This document shows positions 8,219 to 17,664 of a DNA stretch of 64,000 nt, in pieces (the stretch's first letter is position 1; the number at the start of each line of letters is the position of its first letter). The DNA comes from CALOFP01 sp942492635 (GTDB taxonomy: Bacteria > UBP6 > UBA1177 > CALOFP01). The notes under the pieces are model-generated. The model worked only from the letters and a program-made list of their open reading frames with translations, was not told the origin of the DNA and ran no database searches. The DNA is taken from assembly GCA_942492635.1 (NCBI GenBank), contig CALOFP010000003.1, forward strand, positions 434,001 through 498,000, read 5' to 3'. The position numbers were made by a program, and so were the translations under genes.

Positions 8219-9505
8219 TTAGTCAATTAAATTTCTTCTGACAATTATCGCCTCACGCTCGGGACCGACGGAAACGATGTCAATCGGTGTTCCAAGAGAT
8301 GATTCGACATATTCGATGAATTTTTTCAGATTCTCCGGAAGATCGTCGTAGTTGCGAACTCCGGTAATATCCTCGCTCCATCCTTCGAGTTCCTCGTAAA
8401 CAGGTACGACCCTTTCGAGATCATCCGAATTGCTCGGGAAGTACTCTATTCTCTTTCCGTCCAGCTCGTAGGCAACGGCTACCTTTATCTTCTCCATTCC
8501 TGAAAGAACATCCGCCTTTGTAAAGGCAATGGAGGTGAATCCGTTGATCTCGAATGCAAAACGCAGGGCAACCAGGTCGAGCCAGCCGCACTGACGCTTC
8601 CTTTTTGTAGTTGCACCGAACTCGTGTCCCCTACTTCCGAGAAGTTCTCCGTCCTCACCTTCGTCGATTGTGGGGAAAGGTCCCTCGCCGACTCTTGTGG
8701 TGTAGGCCTTGACAACGGCAATGGATTCCTTGAGTCCGCCTTCGTTTATTCCCGTACCCTGCATCGCCTGTGTGCAGACCGTGTTGGATGATGTGACGAA
8801 CGGATATGTTCCGAAATCGACATCTAGAAGACTACCCTGGGCTCCCTCGAAAAGAACGTTTCTACCTGATGCAAGTTTCATAGGAGAAAAACCGTCTTCC
8901 ACTATATAGCAGGCCACCTTTTTACCCACCTCGATATACTTTTTGACGGTCTCTTCCACATCGATCGGTTCTTCGCCGTAGAGCTTTTCGAAGAGTGCAT
9001 TCTTCTCCTTGAGAGCAAAGCTTATTCTTTCGCGAAGAGTCTTCTCGTTCGCAAGATCACCCGCCTTTACGGCGATCCTCGCAACCTTGTCCTCATATGC
9101 AGGACCGATACCGCGACCGGTGGTTCCGATCTTGCGATCCTTCTTGGACTGCTCGCGACAGTGATCAAGCTTTCTATGGTAATCCATAATAATCGTCGCC
9201 CTGTTCGATATCATGAGATTCTTCGATGTGACCTCAAGACCGCTGGCCTTCAGCCCTTCAATCTCCTCGAGCATTTCGATCGGATCCAGAACAACACCGT
9301 TTCCTATGTAACAAAGCTTGTCGGCTACGATTCCCGACGGAATGGTGTGAAGCACATACTTCTTACCGTCGACGACAATTGTATGTCCGGCGTTGTTACC
9401 GCCCTGAAATCTTGCAACAATATCAACATTCCCGGAAAGAACATCAACAATCTTGGCCTTGCCTTCATCGCCCCACTGGGCACCTGCAACCACGTATCCT
9501 GCCAT
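8219..9505 (-). CDS. purA: Adenylosuccinate synthetase
   Basis: A 428-residue enzyme that converts IMP, aspartate and GTP to adenylosuccinate, the first step from IMP to AMP. The N-terminal GAQWGDEGKAK loop, the GGNNAGHT motif, the GRGIGPAYEDK segment and the GVRNYDDLP segment near the C-terminus all mark PurA. The P-loop-like motif reads GDEGKAK where most PurA proteins have GDEGKGK. The ATG at 9505 is preceded by TTGGAGAAG. It starts 74 bp after lepB and is followed closely by ribBA. Confidence 0.97.
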   Translation of the reverse strand: MAGYVVAGAQWGDEGKAKIVDVLSGNVDIVARFQGGNNAGHTIVVDGKKYVLHTIPSGIVADKLCYIGNGVVLDPIEMLEEIEGLKASGLEVTSKNLMISNRATIIMDYHRKLDHCREQSKKDRKIGTTGRGIGPAYEDKVARIAVKAGDLANEKTLRERISFALKEKNALFEKLYGEEPIDVEETVKKYIEVGKKVACYIVEDGFSPMKLASGRNVLFEGAQGSLLDVDFGTYPFVTSSNTVCTQAMQGTGINEGGLKESIAVVKAYTTRVGEGPFPTIDEGEDGELLGSRGHEFGATTKRKRQCGWLDLVALRFAFEINGFTSIAFTKADVLSGMEKIKVAVAYELDGKRIEYFPSNSDDLERVVPVYEELEGWSEDITGVRNYDDLPENLKKFIEYVESSLGTPIDIVSVGPEREAIIVRRNLID

Positions 9506-9578
9506 TCAAACTTCTCCAAAAGTAAAAAAAGACATCAAGAATTCTATAAATTAAAAAATCATTCTCAAGTTTTTATGT

Positions 9579-10574
9579 TTAATTTATCCATTTTCCGATT
9601 CTGTCGAGATGGAACCCTCCCTCGGAACTGACGGAAAACCAGATAAGGGAAGGTCTTCCCTTGAGATTTTCCATGGGAACAAAACCCCAGTACCTGGAGT
9701 CGCTGCTGTTGTCACGGTTATCTCCCATGACAAACATCATTCCATCGGGAACTGTGAACTCACTGTTGCAGAGCCTGCATCCTCGAGCAGTTTCAAAAGG
9801 CTCCGTTTTGCTGTAGAGAACGGGATACTTAACTCCGCCAAGGTTTGTCTCCTCATAGAGATCGCAAATCCTTTCAGATCCGTCAGTTTGGATGTATTTG
9901 AATTCCCTCACGAATTTTCGACCGATTTCAGCTCCGTTAACAGTGATTTTCCTTCCATCCAGACGAACAGTGTCTCCCGGAAGTCCCACAACCCTCTTTA
10001 CGAAATTGATGGAGGGATCGAGCGGAAAGGAGAAAACCACAACCTCCCCTCTCTCTGCTTTCTTGAGAGGAAAAAAGTGGCTCTTGGTAAACGGAGGTCT
10101 GAGTCCGTAAATGTATTTGTTAACAAAAAGCATATCGCCGATGTATATTGTCGGAACCATCGATCCGGTCGGAACGCGGAAAGATTCGAAAACAAAAAAT
10201 CGAATAAGCAGCGCCGCTACAACAACGATCCAGATTGAGTCTATAAACTCGACCAGACCGTTTCTTCTGTGCTTTCTAAGAGTCGCTCTGAATCTTTCAT
10301 CAACTCCTGAAAGCACCGATTTGAGCTCACTGTGCTGCGGTCTGTTGTCCAGCGTCCTGTCGATGATGTCCAGAAGGGCCACGGCCTCCTTTCCTTCATC
10401 AGGTGTGAGCCTTCTCTTTCTTTCAATCCAGGAAATCTGCCGCCTCTTCTCCTTCAGCTTCACAACAAGCCTCGGGGATAGAAAAAAGAAGAGTCTTAAT
10501 CCCCAGAGAAGATCCATCAGAAAATCCAGAAAAAAGATTGCTGCTACAACCGAGACCGAAACAACGAACCACAT
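9579..10574 (-). CDS. lepB: Signal peptidase I, with long N-terminal extension
   Basis: A 331-residue type I signal peptidase. The catalytic serine lies in PTGSMVP (Ser138) and the general-base lysine in FVKRVVGLPGD (Lys193); the MGDNRDNSSDSR box is conserved. One membrane segment spans about residues 112 to 128, and a second hydrophobic stretch lies at 1 to 32, so it is probably double-spanning with a cytosolic basic loop of about 75 residues between. A cysteine pair in the insert (RGCRLC) may form a periplasmic disulfide. It removes signal peptides from exported proteins such as the large secreted proteins in this window. It lies 8 bp downstream of lepA, the common lepA-lepB order. Confidence 0.95.
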   Translation of the reverse strand: MWFVVSVSVVAAIFFLDFLMDLLWGLRLFFFLSPRLVVKLKEKRRQISWIERKRRLTPDEGKEAVALLDIIDRTLDNRPQHSELKSVLSGVDERFRATLRKHRRNGLVEFIDSIWIVVVAALLIRFFVFESFRVPTGSMVPTIYIGDMLFVNKYIYGLRPPFTKSHFFPLKKAERGEVVVFSFPLDPSINFVKRVVGLPGDTVRLDGRKITVNGAEIGRKFVREFKYIQTDGSERICDLYEETNLGGVKYPVLYSKTEPFETARGCRLCNSEFTVPDGMMFVMGDNRDNSSDSRYWGFVPMENLKGRPSLIWFSVSSEGGFHLDRIGKWIN

Positions 10575-10582
10575 AGTAACTC

Positions 10583-12391
10583 CTATTTATCTTCTGAAGA
10601 TGTGTCAAGAACCACGAGAAACGCCTCCTGGGGAATTTCGATGTTGCCGAGCTGCTTCATCCTCTTCTTTCCTTCCTTCTGCTTCTCAAGGAGCTTGCGC
10701 TTTCTGGAAACGTCGCCGCCGTAGCATTTTGCGGTTACGTTTTTACGGTATGCCTTTACAGACTCCCTGGAGATGATTCTGGATCCGATTGCAGCCTGGA
10801 TGGCAACCTCGTACATCTGACGTGGAATAACCTTTCTCATCTTCTGCACCATGGCCCGGCCCACGTAGTACGAGGTACTCTTGTGAACAATAAGGGAAAG
10901 GGCGTCGACAGATTCGCCGTTTATGAGAATATCCAGCTTAACAAGATCCGACTTCTCATAATCCAGAAATTCATAATCCATGGAAGCAAATCCGCGTGAA
11001 ACGGATTTCAGCTTATCATAAAAATCGTAAACCATCTCACTCAGGGGAAGAACATACTCGAGCATGACTCTCTCCGGGGTGAGGTAGGACATGTTTGTCT
11101 GACGGCCCCTCTTATCCTGGCACAGTTTTACAAGAACACCTATGAATTCCGAGGGGGTGTGAATATTTACCTTTACGAAAGGCTCCTCAATGTGCTGAAT
11201 GAACTGCTGTGGAGGAAGCTTATCCGGATTCTCAAGATCGATCACCTCGCCCTTTGTCGTCACGACCTTGTATGCAACGGAGGGTGCCGTGGTAATCAGC
11301 TCCAGGTTGAACTCCCTCTCGAGTCGCTCCTTTACGATTTCGAGATGAAGCATTCCGAGAAATCCGCAGCGGAAACCGAATCCGAGAGCGGATGATGTTT
11401 CCGGCTCAAAGCTGAAGGAGGAGTCGTTGAGCGCCAGTTTTTCCATCGCCGACTTGAGCTCCTCGTACTTGCTGGTCTCGACTGGAAAAACTCCGCAGAA
11501 AACCATCTGCTTCATAGGCTTGAAACCGGGAAGCGGTTCGGATGTTCGATTTTTGCTATGGGTGATCGTATCACCGATACGAACCTCGTTGATGGTCTTG
11601 ATTCCGGCCGAGATGATCGCAACCTCACCCGCACTGACCTCCTTACAGGGGACGATGAACGGCACGTACTTGGAGATGTCGAGAATTTCGTATTCCATCT
11701 GTGTATGCATGAGATAGATCTTGTCACCCTTCTTCATGGAGCCGTCGTAAACCCTTACGAGCATCCTGACTCCGAGGTATGGATCGAACCAGGAATCGAA
11801 AATAAGCGCCCTTGTTGTATCCTCAGTCGACTCGGGAGCGGGAATTCTCTGAACGATAGCATCCAGAACCGCCGGAACACCGAATCCCGTCTTTGCGCTC
11901 ACCTCGAGGGCATCGGATGTGTCGATTCCGATAATCTCCTCAATCTCAGACTTCACCTTCTCAACATCGGCGCTTGGAAGATCCACCTTGTTGATCACCG
12001 GAATGATCTCGAGATCGTTCTCTATCGCCATGTAGACATTGGCAAGTGTCTGGGCCTCGACACCCTGGGTTGCGTCGACGACAAGCAGCGCACCCTCACA
12101 TGCGTTGAGAGCACGGGAAACTTCGTAGCTGAAATCCACGTGTCCCGGAGTATCGATAAGGTTAAGTTCGTAGGTTTCACCCTCGAAAGTGTGTTCGAGA
12201 GTAACCGTCCGAGCCTTGATCGTGATACCCCTTTCCTTCTCCAGCTCCATGTCGTCCAGGAACTGATCCTTCTTCTCTCTTTCGGTAAGAGAACCGGTTA
12301 CATCCAGCAGTCTGTCCGCAAGTGTGGACTTGCCGTGATCGATATGGGCGATAATTGAAAAGTTTCTGATATTACTGAGATTTATTGTCAT
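10583..12391 (-). CDS. lepA: Elongation factor 4 (LepA GTPase)
   Basis: A translational GTPase of 602 residues. The G1 motif AHIDHGKSTL, the G3 DTPGH and the G4 NKVD are intact, followed by EF-G-like domains and the LepA-specific C-terminal domain with a lysine-rich end (SRKRKLLEKQKEGKKRMK). LepA acts on ribosomes during initiation or stress. I place the start at the ATG at 12391 (MTINLSNIRN), which has AGGA nine bases upstream; a GTG at 12412 would add seven residues that the family lacks. It is coupled to lepB. Confidence 0.97.
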   Translation of the reverse strand: MTINLSNIRNFSIIAHIDHGKSTLADRLLDVTGSLTEREKKDQFLDDMELEKERGITIKARTVTLEHTFEGETYELNLIDTPGHVDFSYEVSRALNACEGALLVVDATQGVEAQTLANVYMAIENDLEIIPVINKVDLPSADVEKVKSEIEEIIGIDTSDALEVSAKTGFGVPAVLDAIVQRIPAPESTEDTTRALIFDSWFDPYLGVRMLVRVYDGSMKKGDKIYLMHTQMEYEILDISKYVPFIVPCKEVSAGEVAIISAGIKTINEVRIGDTITHSKNRTSEPLPGFKPMKQMVFCGVFPVETSKYEELKSAMEKLALNDSSFSFEPETSSALGFGFRCGFLGMLHLEIVKERLEREFNLELITTAPSVAYKVVTTKGEVIDLENPDKLPPQQFIQHIEEPFVKVNIHTPSEFIGVLVKLCQDKRGRQTNMSYLTPERVMLEYVLPLSEMVYDFYDKLKSVSRGFASMDYEFLDYEKSDLVKLDILINGESVDALSLIVHKSTSYYVGRAMVQKMRKVIPRQMYEVAIQAAIGSRIISRESVKAYRKNVTAKCYGGDVSRKRKLLEKQKEGKKRMKQLGNIEIPQEAFLVVLDTSSEDK

Positions 12392-12467
12392 ATTACCAAT
12401 TCCTGTATTCACACATAACCATTTATCGAGACTTTATAGCAGGAGAATATTCAAAATGCAATATTTT

Positions 12468-13130
12468 TTACTCCTGAGTAAGAGGCGAAACATCCCCCTT
12501 TCCCTTGTAAATATGCCGTTCCGGAACCGTTCCGCGAACCGACGAAAGCGGGTATACAACGCTGTTTTTTCCGATGAGTGTTCCCGGATTCAGAACACTG
12601 TTGCACCCTATTTCCACGCCTTCTCCGAGGATGGCGGAAAACTTCCTTAATCCTGTATCCATTTTCTTGTCGTCGACACGGACCTTTACGTTTCCGGGAA
12701 TCGAGCGAACGTTTGAGAGAATAACTCCGGCTCCGACGTGGGATTTGTATCCCATAACCGCATCCCCGACGTAGTTGAAGTGGGGAATCTGCACGTTGTT
12801 GAATATGAAGGAGTTCTTCAGCTCGCAGCTGTTTCCGATTACCGAGTTGTCCCCGATAACCACCTTTCCGCGGATGAATGCACCGTGCCGGATCTCAACA
12901 TTACGTCCGATGATCGCCGGGCCCTTCACCGTGGCCGTATCCGCAATTGTCGTACCCTCTCCGACCCAGACATTTTCCGAAATTTCGGTAAAAGTGGAAT
13001 CGAGACGGGAAGCGGCGGACTCGATGAACTCACCGATCTTCGGAAGAATCTCCCATGGATAGTTCACACCCTCGAAAATATCCGAAAAGTCGCTTTTCGA
13101 GAGATCGAAAAAATCTGAAATCAATGTCAT
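12468..13130 (-). CDS. Left-handed beta-helix (hexapeptide repeat) nucleotidyltransferase/acyltransferase-like protein
   Basis: A 220-residue protein with a short helical N-terminus (FEGVNYPWEILPKIGEFI) followed by hexapeptide repeats from about residue 55 to 195 (for example TIADTATVKGPAIIGRNVEI). This is the C-terminal type of GlmU-like and glucose-1-phosphate thymidylyltransferase-like proteins without the nucleotidyltransferase half. A related stand-alone family is annotated as UDP-N-acetylglucosamine pyrophosphorylase-like acyltransferase. The repeats form a left-handed parallel beta helix that usually trimerises and transfers acyl groups. The exact substrate cannot be read from sequence. 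It ends 77 bp before lepA and starts 13 bp after the site-2 protease gene. Confidence 0.78.
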   Translation of the reverse strand: MTLISDFFDLSKSDFSDIFEGVNYPWEILPKIGEFIESAASRLDSTFTEISENVWVGEGTTIADTATVKGPAIIGRNVEIRHGAFIRGKVVIGDNSVIGNSCELKNSFIFNNVQIPHFNYVGDAVMGYKSHVGAGVILSNVRSIPGNVKVRVDDKKMDTGLRKFSAILGEGVEIGCNSVLNPGTLIGKNSVVYPLSSVRGTVPERHIYKGKGDVSPLTQE

Positions 13131-13143
13131 GAAAAGTCCTCCT

Positions 13144-13794
13144 CTATCCGAAAATCAACGAAGGGATAAAAAGAAAAAGATTTCTCAGAAGTCCCACAGG
13201 ATAGAGCAGCGCACGGATGGCACCTGTCATCAGAAGGAATATGAGAATGAAAAATCCGTACCTCTCTATCTTAAGAAAAAGATAGTCGTACTTGGCCGGC
13301 AGTATTCCCATGAGAATCTTGCTTCCGTCCAGAGGTGGAATTGGAATCAGGTTGAAAACTGCAAGGTATAGATTGATGTAGATAAATGCATCGATAAGCA
13401 TCGTAAGGCTGGAGTTTCCAGTGTAGCGATAGGAGAGAAAGAGAAAGAATCCCGCGATGAAAGCGAGAGTGAAGTTTGATAAAGGTCCGGCAAGGGCGAC
13501 AAGCATTGTGCCCTTACGGTGATTCACATGCTGGTAGAAGTTGAAGGGGTTGAAGGGTACCGGTTTGGCCCATCCGAAAACGGGACCGCCCATAACTATC
13601 ATCATTATGGGTAGAATAACCGTCCCTACTATATCAAGGTGAGGTATGGGGTTGAGCGTGAGCCTCCCCATCATCTTTGCCGTAGGATCTCCCAGTTTGT
13701 AGGCCATGTAGCCGTGACTCACCTCGTGTACGATTATGGAAAAGAGCACCGGAACCGCCCAGATTCCGATTCGTATCAATGTTTCTGTATTCAT
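13144..13794 (-). CDS. Site-2 protease family (M50) zinc metalloprotease
   Basis: A 216-residue integral membrane protein with about five hydrophobic segments. The zinc-binding HEVSH motif (His23, Glu24, His27) lies in the first membrane segment and the second conserved motif NLIPIPPLDGSK lies in a later one, which is the minimal S2P/YwhC-type arrangement without a PDZ domain. Members cut within membrane segments of regulatory proteins or have unknown substrates. It lies between the hexapeptide-repeat gene and xerC/D, 12 bp downstream of the latter, and is likely in the psd-led transcription unit. Confidence 0.92.
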   Translation of the reverse strand: MNTETLIRIGIWAVPVLFSIIVHEVSHGYMAYKLGDPTAKMMGRLTLNPIPHLDIVGTVILPIMMIVMGGPVFGWAKPVPFNPFNFYQHVNHRKGTMLVALAGPLSNFTLAFIAGFFLFLSYRYTGNSSLTMLIDAFIYINLYLAVFNLIPIPPLDGSKILMGILPAKYDYLFLKIERYGFFILIFLLMTGAIRALLYPVGLLRNLFLFIPSLIFG

Positions 13795-13806
13795 TCCGTT
13801 CCCTCC

Positions 13807-14715
13807 TTATTCCATCCCCTTTCTCGGATGTAGTTTGTTGAATTCCTCCTGTATCGCCTTCTGTTCCACGTGGGTGTAGATCTCGGTCGTGTTGATGCTT
13901 GCGTGTCCAAGCATCATCTGAAGCGATCTGAGATCTGCTCCACCCTCCAGAAGGTGCGTAGCGAAGGTGTGCCTCAGCTTGTGGGGCGAAATATCCTTGT
14001 CGATTCCCGCCTCCCTTGCGAAGCTCTTTATTTTCTTCCATATTCCCTGTCTTGAAAAGCCCTTTCCGCTTTTATTTAGAAAAAGATGATCGTCGAACTG
14101 TCCGGGCTTCATCAGAAAGTGTCTTACCCCCATGTAGAGCTCGATATATTCGATCGCCCTTTCGCTGAGTGGAACAATTCTCTCCTTGCTGCCCTTTCCA
14201 AGAACCCTGATGAGGCCGTCGGCGGGAAAGATGTCTCCCATTCTCAAATCTATCAGCTCGGAAACACGTAGTCCGCAGGAGTAGAAGAGTTCCAGAATCA
14301 GCCGGTCCCTCAGCCCCTCCCTCTTTGTGATGTCCGGGACATCCATAAGCCTCTCGGTCTCCTCCTCGGATAGGAAAACAGGAAGGTTTTTACTGAGTTT
14401 TACAGGTTCCAGAGCTGAAATCAGGTTTTCATCGATCATGTCGTACTCGTGAAGGTACTTGAAAAATCCCCTCAGACTGCTCACCTTTCTCGCCAGAGAT
14501 CTCTCCTTTACTTTAAGATCCCTTGAGAGATGGATGAGATAGTTTCCCAGATTCTCTATCGTGAGAGAAAAAAGAGCACAGCCCTCCATTTCAAGAAATT
14601 CCGCAAAGTGAAGAAGATCCCTCTCATAGGCCTCAACACTGTTTCTCGAGAGCCTCTTCTCCAGCTTTATGAAGTTGATGTAGCGTTTCAGAACTCTTTC
14701 GGTTCTTTTTTCCAT
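13807..14715 (-). CDS. xerD: Tyrosine recombinase XerC/XerD
   Basis: A 302-residue tyrosine recombinase with the usual N-terminal SAM-like DNA-binding domain (about 1 to 110) and C-terminal catalytic domain. The catalytic set is complete: Arg150 (CGLRVSEL), Lys174 (GKGSKER), His245 and Arg248 (HKLRH), His271 (LGHAS) and Tyr280 (EIYTHV). Length and context among housekeeping genes fit the chromosome-dimer-resolving recombinase rather than a mobile integrase. XerC and XerD cannot be separated from this sequence alone. It lies 1 bp downstream of the diguanylate cyclase gene. Confidence 0.9.
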   Translation of the reverse strand: MEKRTERVLKRYINFIKLEKRLSRNSVEAYERDLLHFAEFLEMEGCALFSLTIENLGNYLIHLSRDLKVKERSLARKVSSLRGFFKYLHEYDMIDENLISALEPVKLSKNLPVFLSEEETERLMDVPDITKREGLRDRLILELFYSCGLRVSELIDLRMGDIFPADGLIRVLGKGSKERIVPLSERAIEYIELYMGVRHFLMKPGQFDDHLFLNKSGKGFSRQGIWKKIKSFAREAGIDKDISPHKLRHTFATHLLEGGADLRSLQMMLGHASINTTEIYTHVEQKAIQEEFNKLHPRKGME

Positions 14716-14716
14716 A

Positions 14717-15613
14717 TCAGGACCTTACGCAGTTACGACCGTCATTCTTGGCGCGGTAGAGGTTTCTGTCGGCAACGGTGACCAGATCTTCTCCGGAAGC
14801 GATCGACTCGTCGTTCATGCTGGCCACTCCGATACTTATGGTGATGGGAATCGCCGTTCCGTTGTGGTAGACCGGAATTCCGTCAAAAAGCTTACGGATT
14901 CTGTCCGCGATAATAACAAGGTGGTCGCTGCTGCAGTTCCTCAGTATGAGAGCGAACTCCTCACCGCCGTAACGACAGAACACATCTTCGTTTCGGAGGC
15001 GGGCAGAGATTCGCTTGGTCATCTCCTTCAACACCGCATCCCCGGCGATGTGGCCGTAGGTGTCGTTCACACTCTTGAAGTGATCTATGTCGATGAGAAA
15101 CAGGCCCAGGTTGTGTATGTGCCGGAGAGCATAACTGAATTCCCGGCCAAGCCTGTCGATGAAGTATCGCCTGTTGAAGATCCCCGTGAGAGGATCTTTG
15201 ACCGATGACTCGTAGAGATTCATCTGGAATTGGGTTTCAAGGCTGTCCTGATAGGCGAATTTGAGTACAGTGGTGACTCCGAACTGAATTTTGTCGCCGT
15301 CGTTTAGAACAGCTTCCCGTATCTTGAATCCGTTAACGAAGGTGCCGTTAGTACTTGCGAGATCCTTAAGAATCGGAACGCCTCTACCATCAAGCTGTAT
15401 TGATGCGTGCTCCCGTGAAATGCTGCTTTCAATAATCTGGATCTGACAGTCACCGCCTCTTCCGACCTTTATGATCTCCCCCTCGATGGGATAGATCTTT
15501 CCGATATTTTCGCCGGAAATGGTGATGAGGTACGATTTCATGCGTTCGCCGTCGCCTCTGTACTGAGCCAGCATCTCATTCAGGTTGGTAATCCGAGTTT
15601 TTTCTTCTCCCAT
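14717..15613 (-). CDS. FHA domain-containing diguanylate cyclase (GGDEF)
   Basis: A 298-residue signalling protein. Residues about 25 to 118 form an FHA phosphopeptide-binding domain (VGRGGDCQI, SISREHASI, STNGTFVNG). Residues about 130 to 298 form a GGDEF domain with the active-site motif GGEEF at 216 to 220, so it should make cyclic di-GMP from two GTP. An RxxD inhibitory site (RNED, 207 to 210) sits five residues before GGEEF, predicting product feedback. No membrane segment or receiver domain is present, so input is probably phosphorylation read by FHA. It is 3 bp downstream of psd. Confidence 0.95.
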   Translation of the reverse strand: MGEEKTRITNLNEMLAQYRGDGERMKSYLITISGENIGKIYPIEGEIIKVGRGGDCQIQIIESSISREHASIQLDGRGVPILKDLASTNGTFVNGFKIREAVLNDGDKIQFGVTTVLKFAYQDSLETQFQMNLYESSVKDPLTGIFNRRYFIDRLGREFSYALRHIHNLGLFLIDIDHFKSVNDTYGHIAGDAVLKEMTKRISARLRNEDVFCRYGGEEFALILRNCSSDHLVIIADRIRKLFDGIPVYHNGTAIPITISIGVASMNDESIASGEDLVTVADRNLYRAKNDGRNCVRS

Positions 15614-15616
15614 CTC

Positions 15617-16438
15617 TTACCTCTTGGAAAGCGTTGTAAAAAGTCGGTCTCCCGTAGTCACCCTCTCTCCCTTTTTAACCTTCATCTCATCCACCATCGC
15701 GTCAGGAACAGCCAGCACGATGGTTGAACCCATTTCGAACCTGCCGAATTCGTCATTCTGCCTGTAATCTTTGTCCACCTCAGTCCATCGGTCGAAGGGA
15801 AGATCGTCCCCGAAAACCATCTTCATGCTTCCCACGAAGGTGGCCCCCACGGCTGCATAGTAGAAGGTGTGCTCTCCGGCATTCGCCTTGACGACAACCC
15901 TCTCGTTTTTGACAAAAAGATCGTCGATGTTGTTTACCGACAGCCTGTTTACGGGAAAAAGACGCCTGCCTGTGTGGTAGAATGATGCAACCCTCATGTC
16001 CACCGGCGTATGAAACCTGTGGTAGTCGCTCGGTGAAAGATAGATTGTCATGAGGTGCCAGGGCGATGAAAAATCGACATCGTCCTTTAGAAATTTCGTG
16101 AGGCTGTAGCTCTTTCCCTTTACCTGGGTAACAACATCCCGGTCGATCTTCTCGAGCTCCGTAACGACGCCGTCGCAGGGAGAGAGAAAATAGTTCTCTA
16201 CCCGCTGCAGAGGGCACTTCGTCGAATCGAGTTTTCGTATAAAAAAATCACAGAGAGAGCGGTAGTCGCCGACCTCTCCCTCGTATCGATCCATATCGAT
16301 TTTGTAATATTTTTTGAAAAACCTGATTACTCTGCTTATGAGGAACGACGGTTTTTTCAGCTTGGTAAGGAACCCCCAAATTCTACTGAGATAAGGAAAT
16401 GAAACAAAAGAAAGTGATACAGAGATAAACTTCTTCAT
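15617..16438 (-). CDS. psd: Phosphatidylserine decarboxylase proenzyme
   Basis: A 273-residue inner-membrane enzyme that makes phosphatidylethanolamine. The self-cleavage site that creates the pyruvoyl group is visible as FEMGSTIVLAVP (MGST instead of the common LGST) near residue 245, and the conserved segment YLSPSDYHRFHTPVD is intact. The length fits the longer Psd class. The start at 16438 has GGAG ten bases upstream. A promoter-like sequence lies just upstream (16477 to 16505). No phosphatidylserine synthase gene is nearby. Confidence 0.94.
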   Translation of the reverse strand: MKKFISVSLSFVSFPYLSRIWGFLTKLKKPSFLISRVIRFFKKYYKIDMDRYEGEVGDYRSLCDFFIRKLDSTKCPLQRVENYFLSPCDGVVTELEKIDRDVVTQVKGKSYSLTKFLKDDVDFSSPWHLMTIYLSPSDYHRFHTPVDMRVASFYHTGRRLFPVNRLSVNNIDDLFVKNERVVVKANAGEHTFYYAAVGATFVGSMKMVFGDDLPFDRWTEVDKDYRQNDEFGRFEMGSTIVLAVPDAMVDEMKVKKGERVTTGDRLFTTLSKR

Positions 16439-16476
16439 AGTCAGCTACGCTCCAAAAGCATAAATTTACGTGATAC

Positions 16477-16505
16477 ATAATAGTGATAAGGTATGGTATT
16501 GTCAA
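16477..16505 (-). promoter_or_regulatory. Sigma-70-type promoter before psd
   Basis: On the minus strand, TTGACA and TATTAT are separated by 17 bases. The first hexamer is a perfect -35 box and the second matches five of six -10 bases. The -35 box overlaps the 3' end of the response-regulator gene. It could drive psd and the genes after it. Confidence 0.6.
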
Positions 16506-16513
16506 ATTGTCGA

Positions 16514-17632
16514 TTAAACTTCGAGAACAAAGACAATGATATCATCGTCTACGGAGCTGTCACTCCGAACCATCTTATCGAAAAGAAAGTGAGGAAAGTC
16601 CGAAAGAGGAACATCCCTAAGGGATTCGACCACGGGAAGCAGTCTCTGACAGCCGTTTGTCCAGACAGCCGATTCTTCAGTTGTTTCGACAAGTCCGTCG
16701 GTGTAGAGAACAAAACGGTCACCCTTTTCCACCTCAAGCTCGGTTGCCGGATAGTACGCGTCTTCGAACATTCCTATGAGGTCACCGTCGTTGTCGATAA
16801 AACGGGCCTCCCCTTTGACGGGAATGTAGATCGCCGGCGGGTGAGCCGCGTTGATGAAGCGAAGACGTTTCCTTTTCCTGTTGAGTTTCAAGTAGAAAGC
16901 GCTGAGGTACTTGTCCGGCGGAAGCGTCTGGATGAGAACCTGATTCATCATTCCGATGGTCTCTTCCTCGGAATAGATGGGAGAGCTGTTCTGCCTCAGC
17001 AGGGCCTTTACAGCGGGATTTATGTAACTTGTGGCGATATCGTGCCCGCTCACATCGGCGACAAAATAACTGTACACATCTTCTGAAATCTTGAGAACGT
17101 CGTAAAAGTCGCCGCCGGCTTCCAGAAGAGTGTTGTAGTATACGGCAAAGGAGGCCCCCGGAAGCGAATCGGGCTCGATAAGTATGGATTTGGACGCCTG
17201 TTTCACCTGTTCAAGTCTCTTTGTCTGGGATTCGATTATTGATTTCGTGGCAACTCCAAGCTTGAGATGTACCTTGACCCTGGCCTTGACCTCATGGGGA
17301 TGGAATGGTTTTACAATGTAGTCCACAGCACCGAGGTCGAATGCCTTTATCTTGGATTCGTGATCGTCGTTTCCCGTCAGGAATATGACGGGGATGGCGC
17401 GTGCCGACTTTATGTCTCGAAGGGCCTCAATCACCTGAAACCCGTCCATTCCGGGCATCATGATGTCGAGAAGAATCAGGTCGGGATTGTAGCCTTCGAG
17501 GGATGCAACCGCTTTTTCACCGCTGTCCACAGCCTTCACCTCGTACCCTTCCTTGAGAAGGATGTGCTTGAGATGGTTGAGGCTCAGCAGGGAATCATCA
17601 ACAATGAGGATGTTAAACTTGTCAGGCTTCAT
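16514..17632 (-). CDS. Response regulator with PP2C-type (RsbU/SpoIIE) phosphatase output
   Basis: A 372-residue two-domain protein. Residues 1 to 125 are a receiver domain with acidic pocket VDD (12 to 13), phosphoacceptor Asp56 in LLDIMMPG, and the conserved lysine in VKPFHP. A short helical linker leads to a PP2C-like serine phosphatase domain (about 165 to 372) with metal-binding aspartates in EAGGDFYD, VADVSGHD and YTDGLVE. Such proteins usually dephosphorylate an anti-sigma-factor antagonist in a partner-switching pathway; no antagonist or anti-sigma gene is in the window. It is preceded by its own promoter-like sequence. Confidence 0.93.
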   Translation of the reverse strand: MKPDKFNILIVDDSLLSLNHLKHILLKEGYEVKAVDSGEKAVASLEGYNPDLILLDIMMPGMDGFQVIEALRDIKSARAIPVIFLTGNDDHESKIKAFDLGAVDYIVKPFHPHEVKARVKVHLKLGVATKSIIESQTKRLEQVKQASKSILIEPDSLPGASFAVYYNTLLEAGGDFYDVLKISEDVYSYFVADVSGHDIATSYINPAVKALLRQNSSPIYSEEETIGMMNQVLIQTLPPDKYLSAFYLKLNRKRKRLRFINAAHPPAIYIPVKGEARFIDNDGDLIGMFEDAYYPATELEVEKGDRFVLYTDGLVETTEESAVWTNGCQRLLPVVESLRDVPLSDFPHFLFDKMVRSDSSVDDDIIVFVLEV

Positions 17633-17664
17633 ATAATTTCCATGAAAAGGTTAATACCGCACTT

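Noticed and set aside
6934..9505. FMN riboswitch before the riboflavin genes
   Set aside because: ribBA starts almost directly after purA, leaving no room, and no matching motif is seen upstream of purA.
13807..14715. Tyrosine recombinase as sign of a mobile element
   Set aside because: It lies in a housekeeping operon, has the size and motifs of XerC/XerD, and no attachment sites or phage genes are near.
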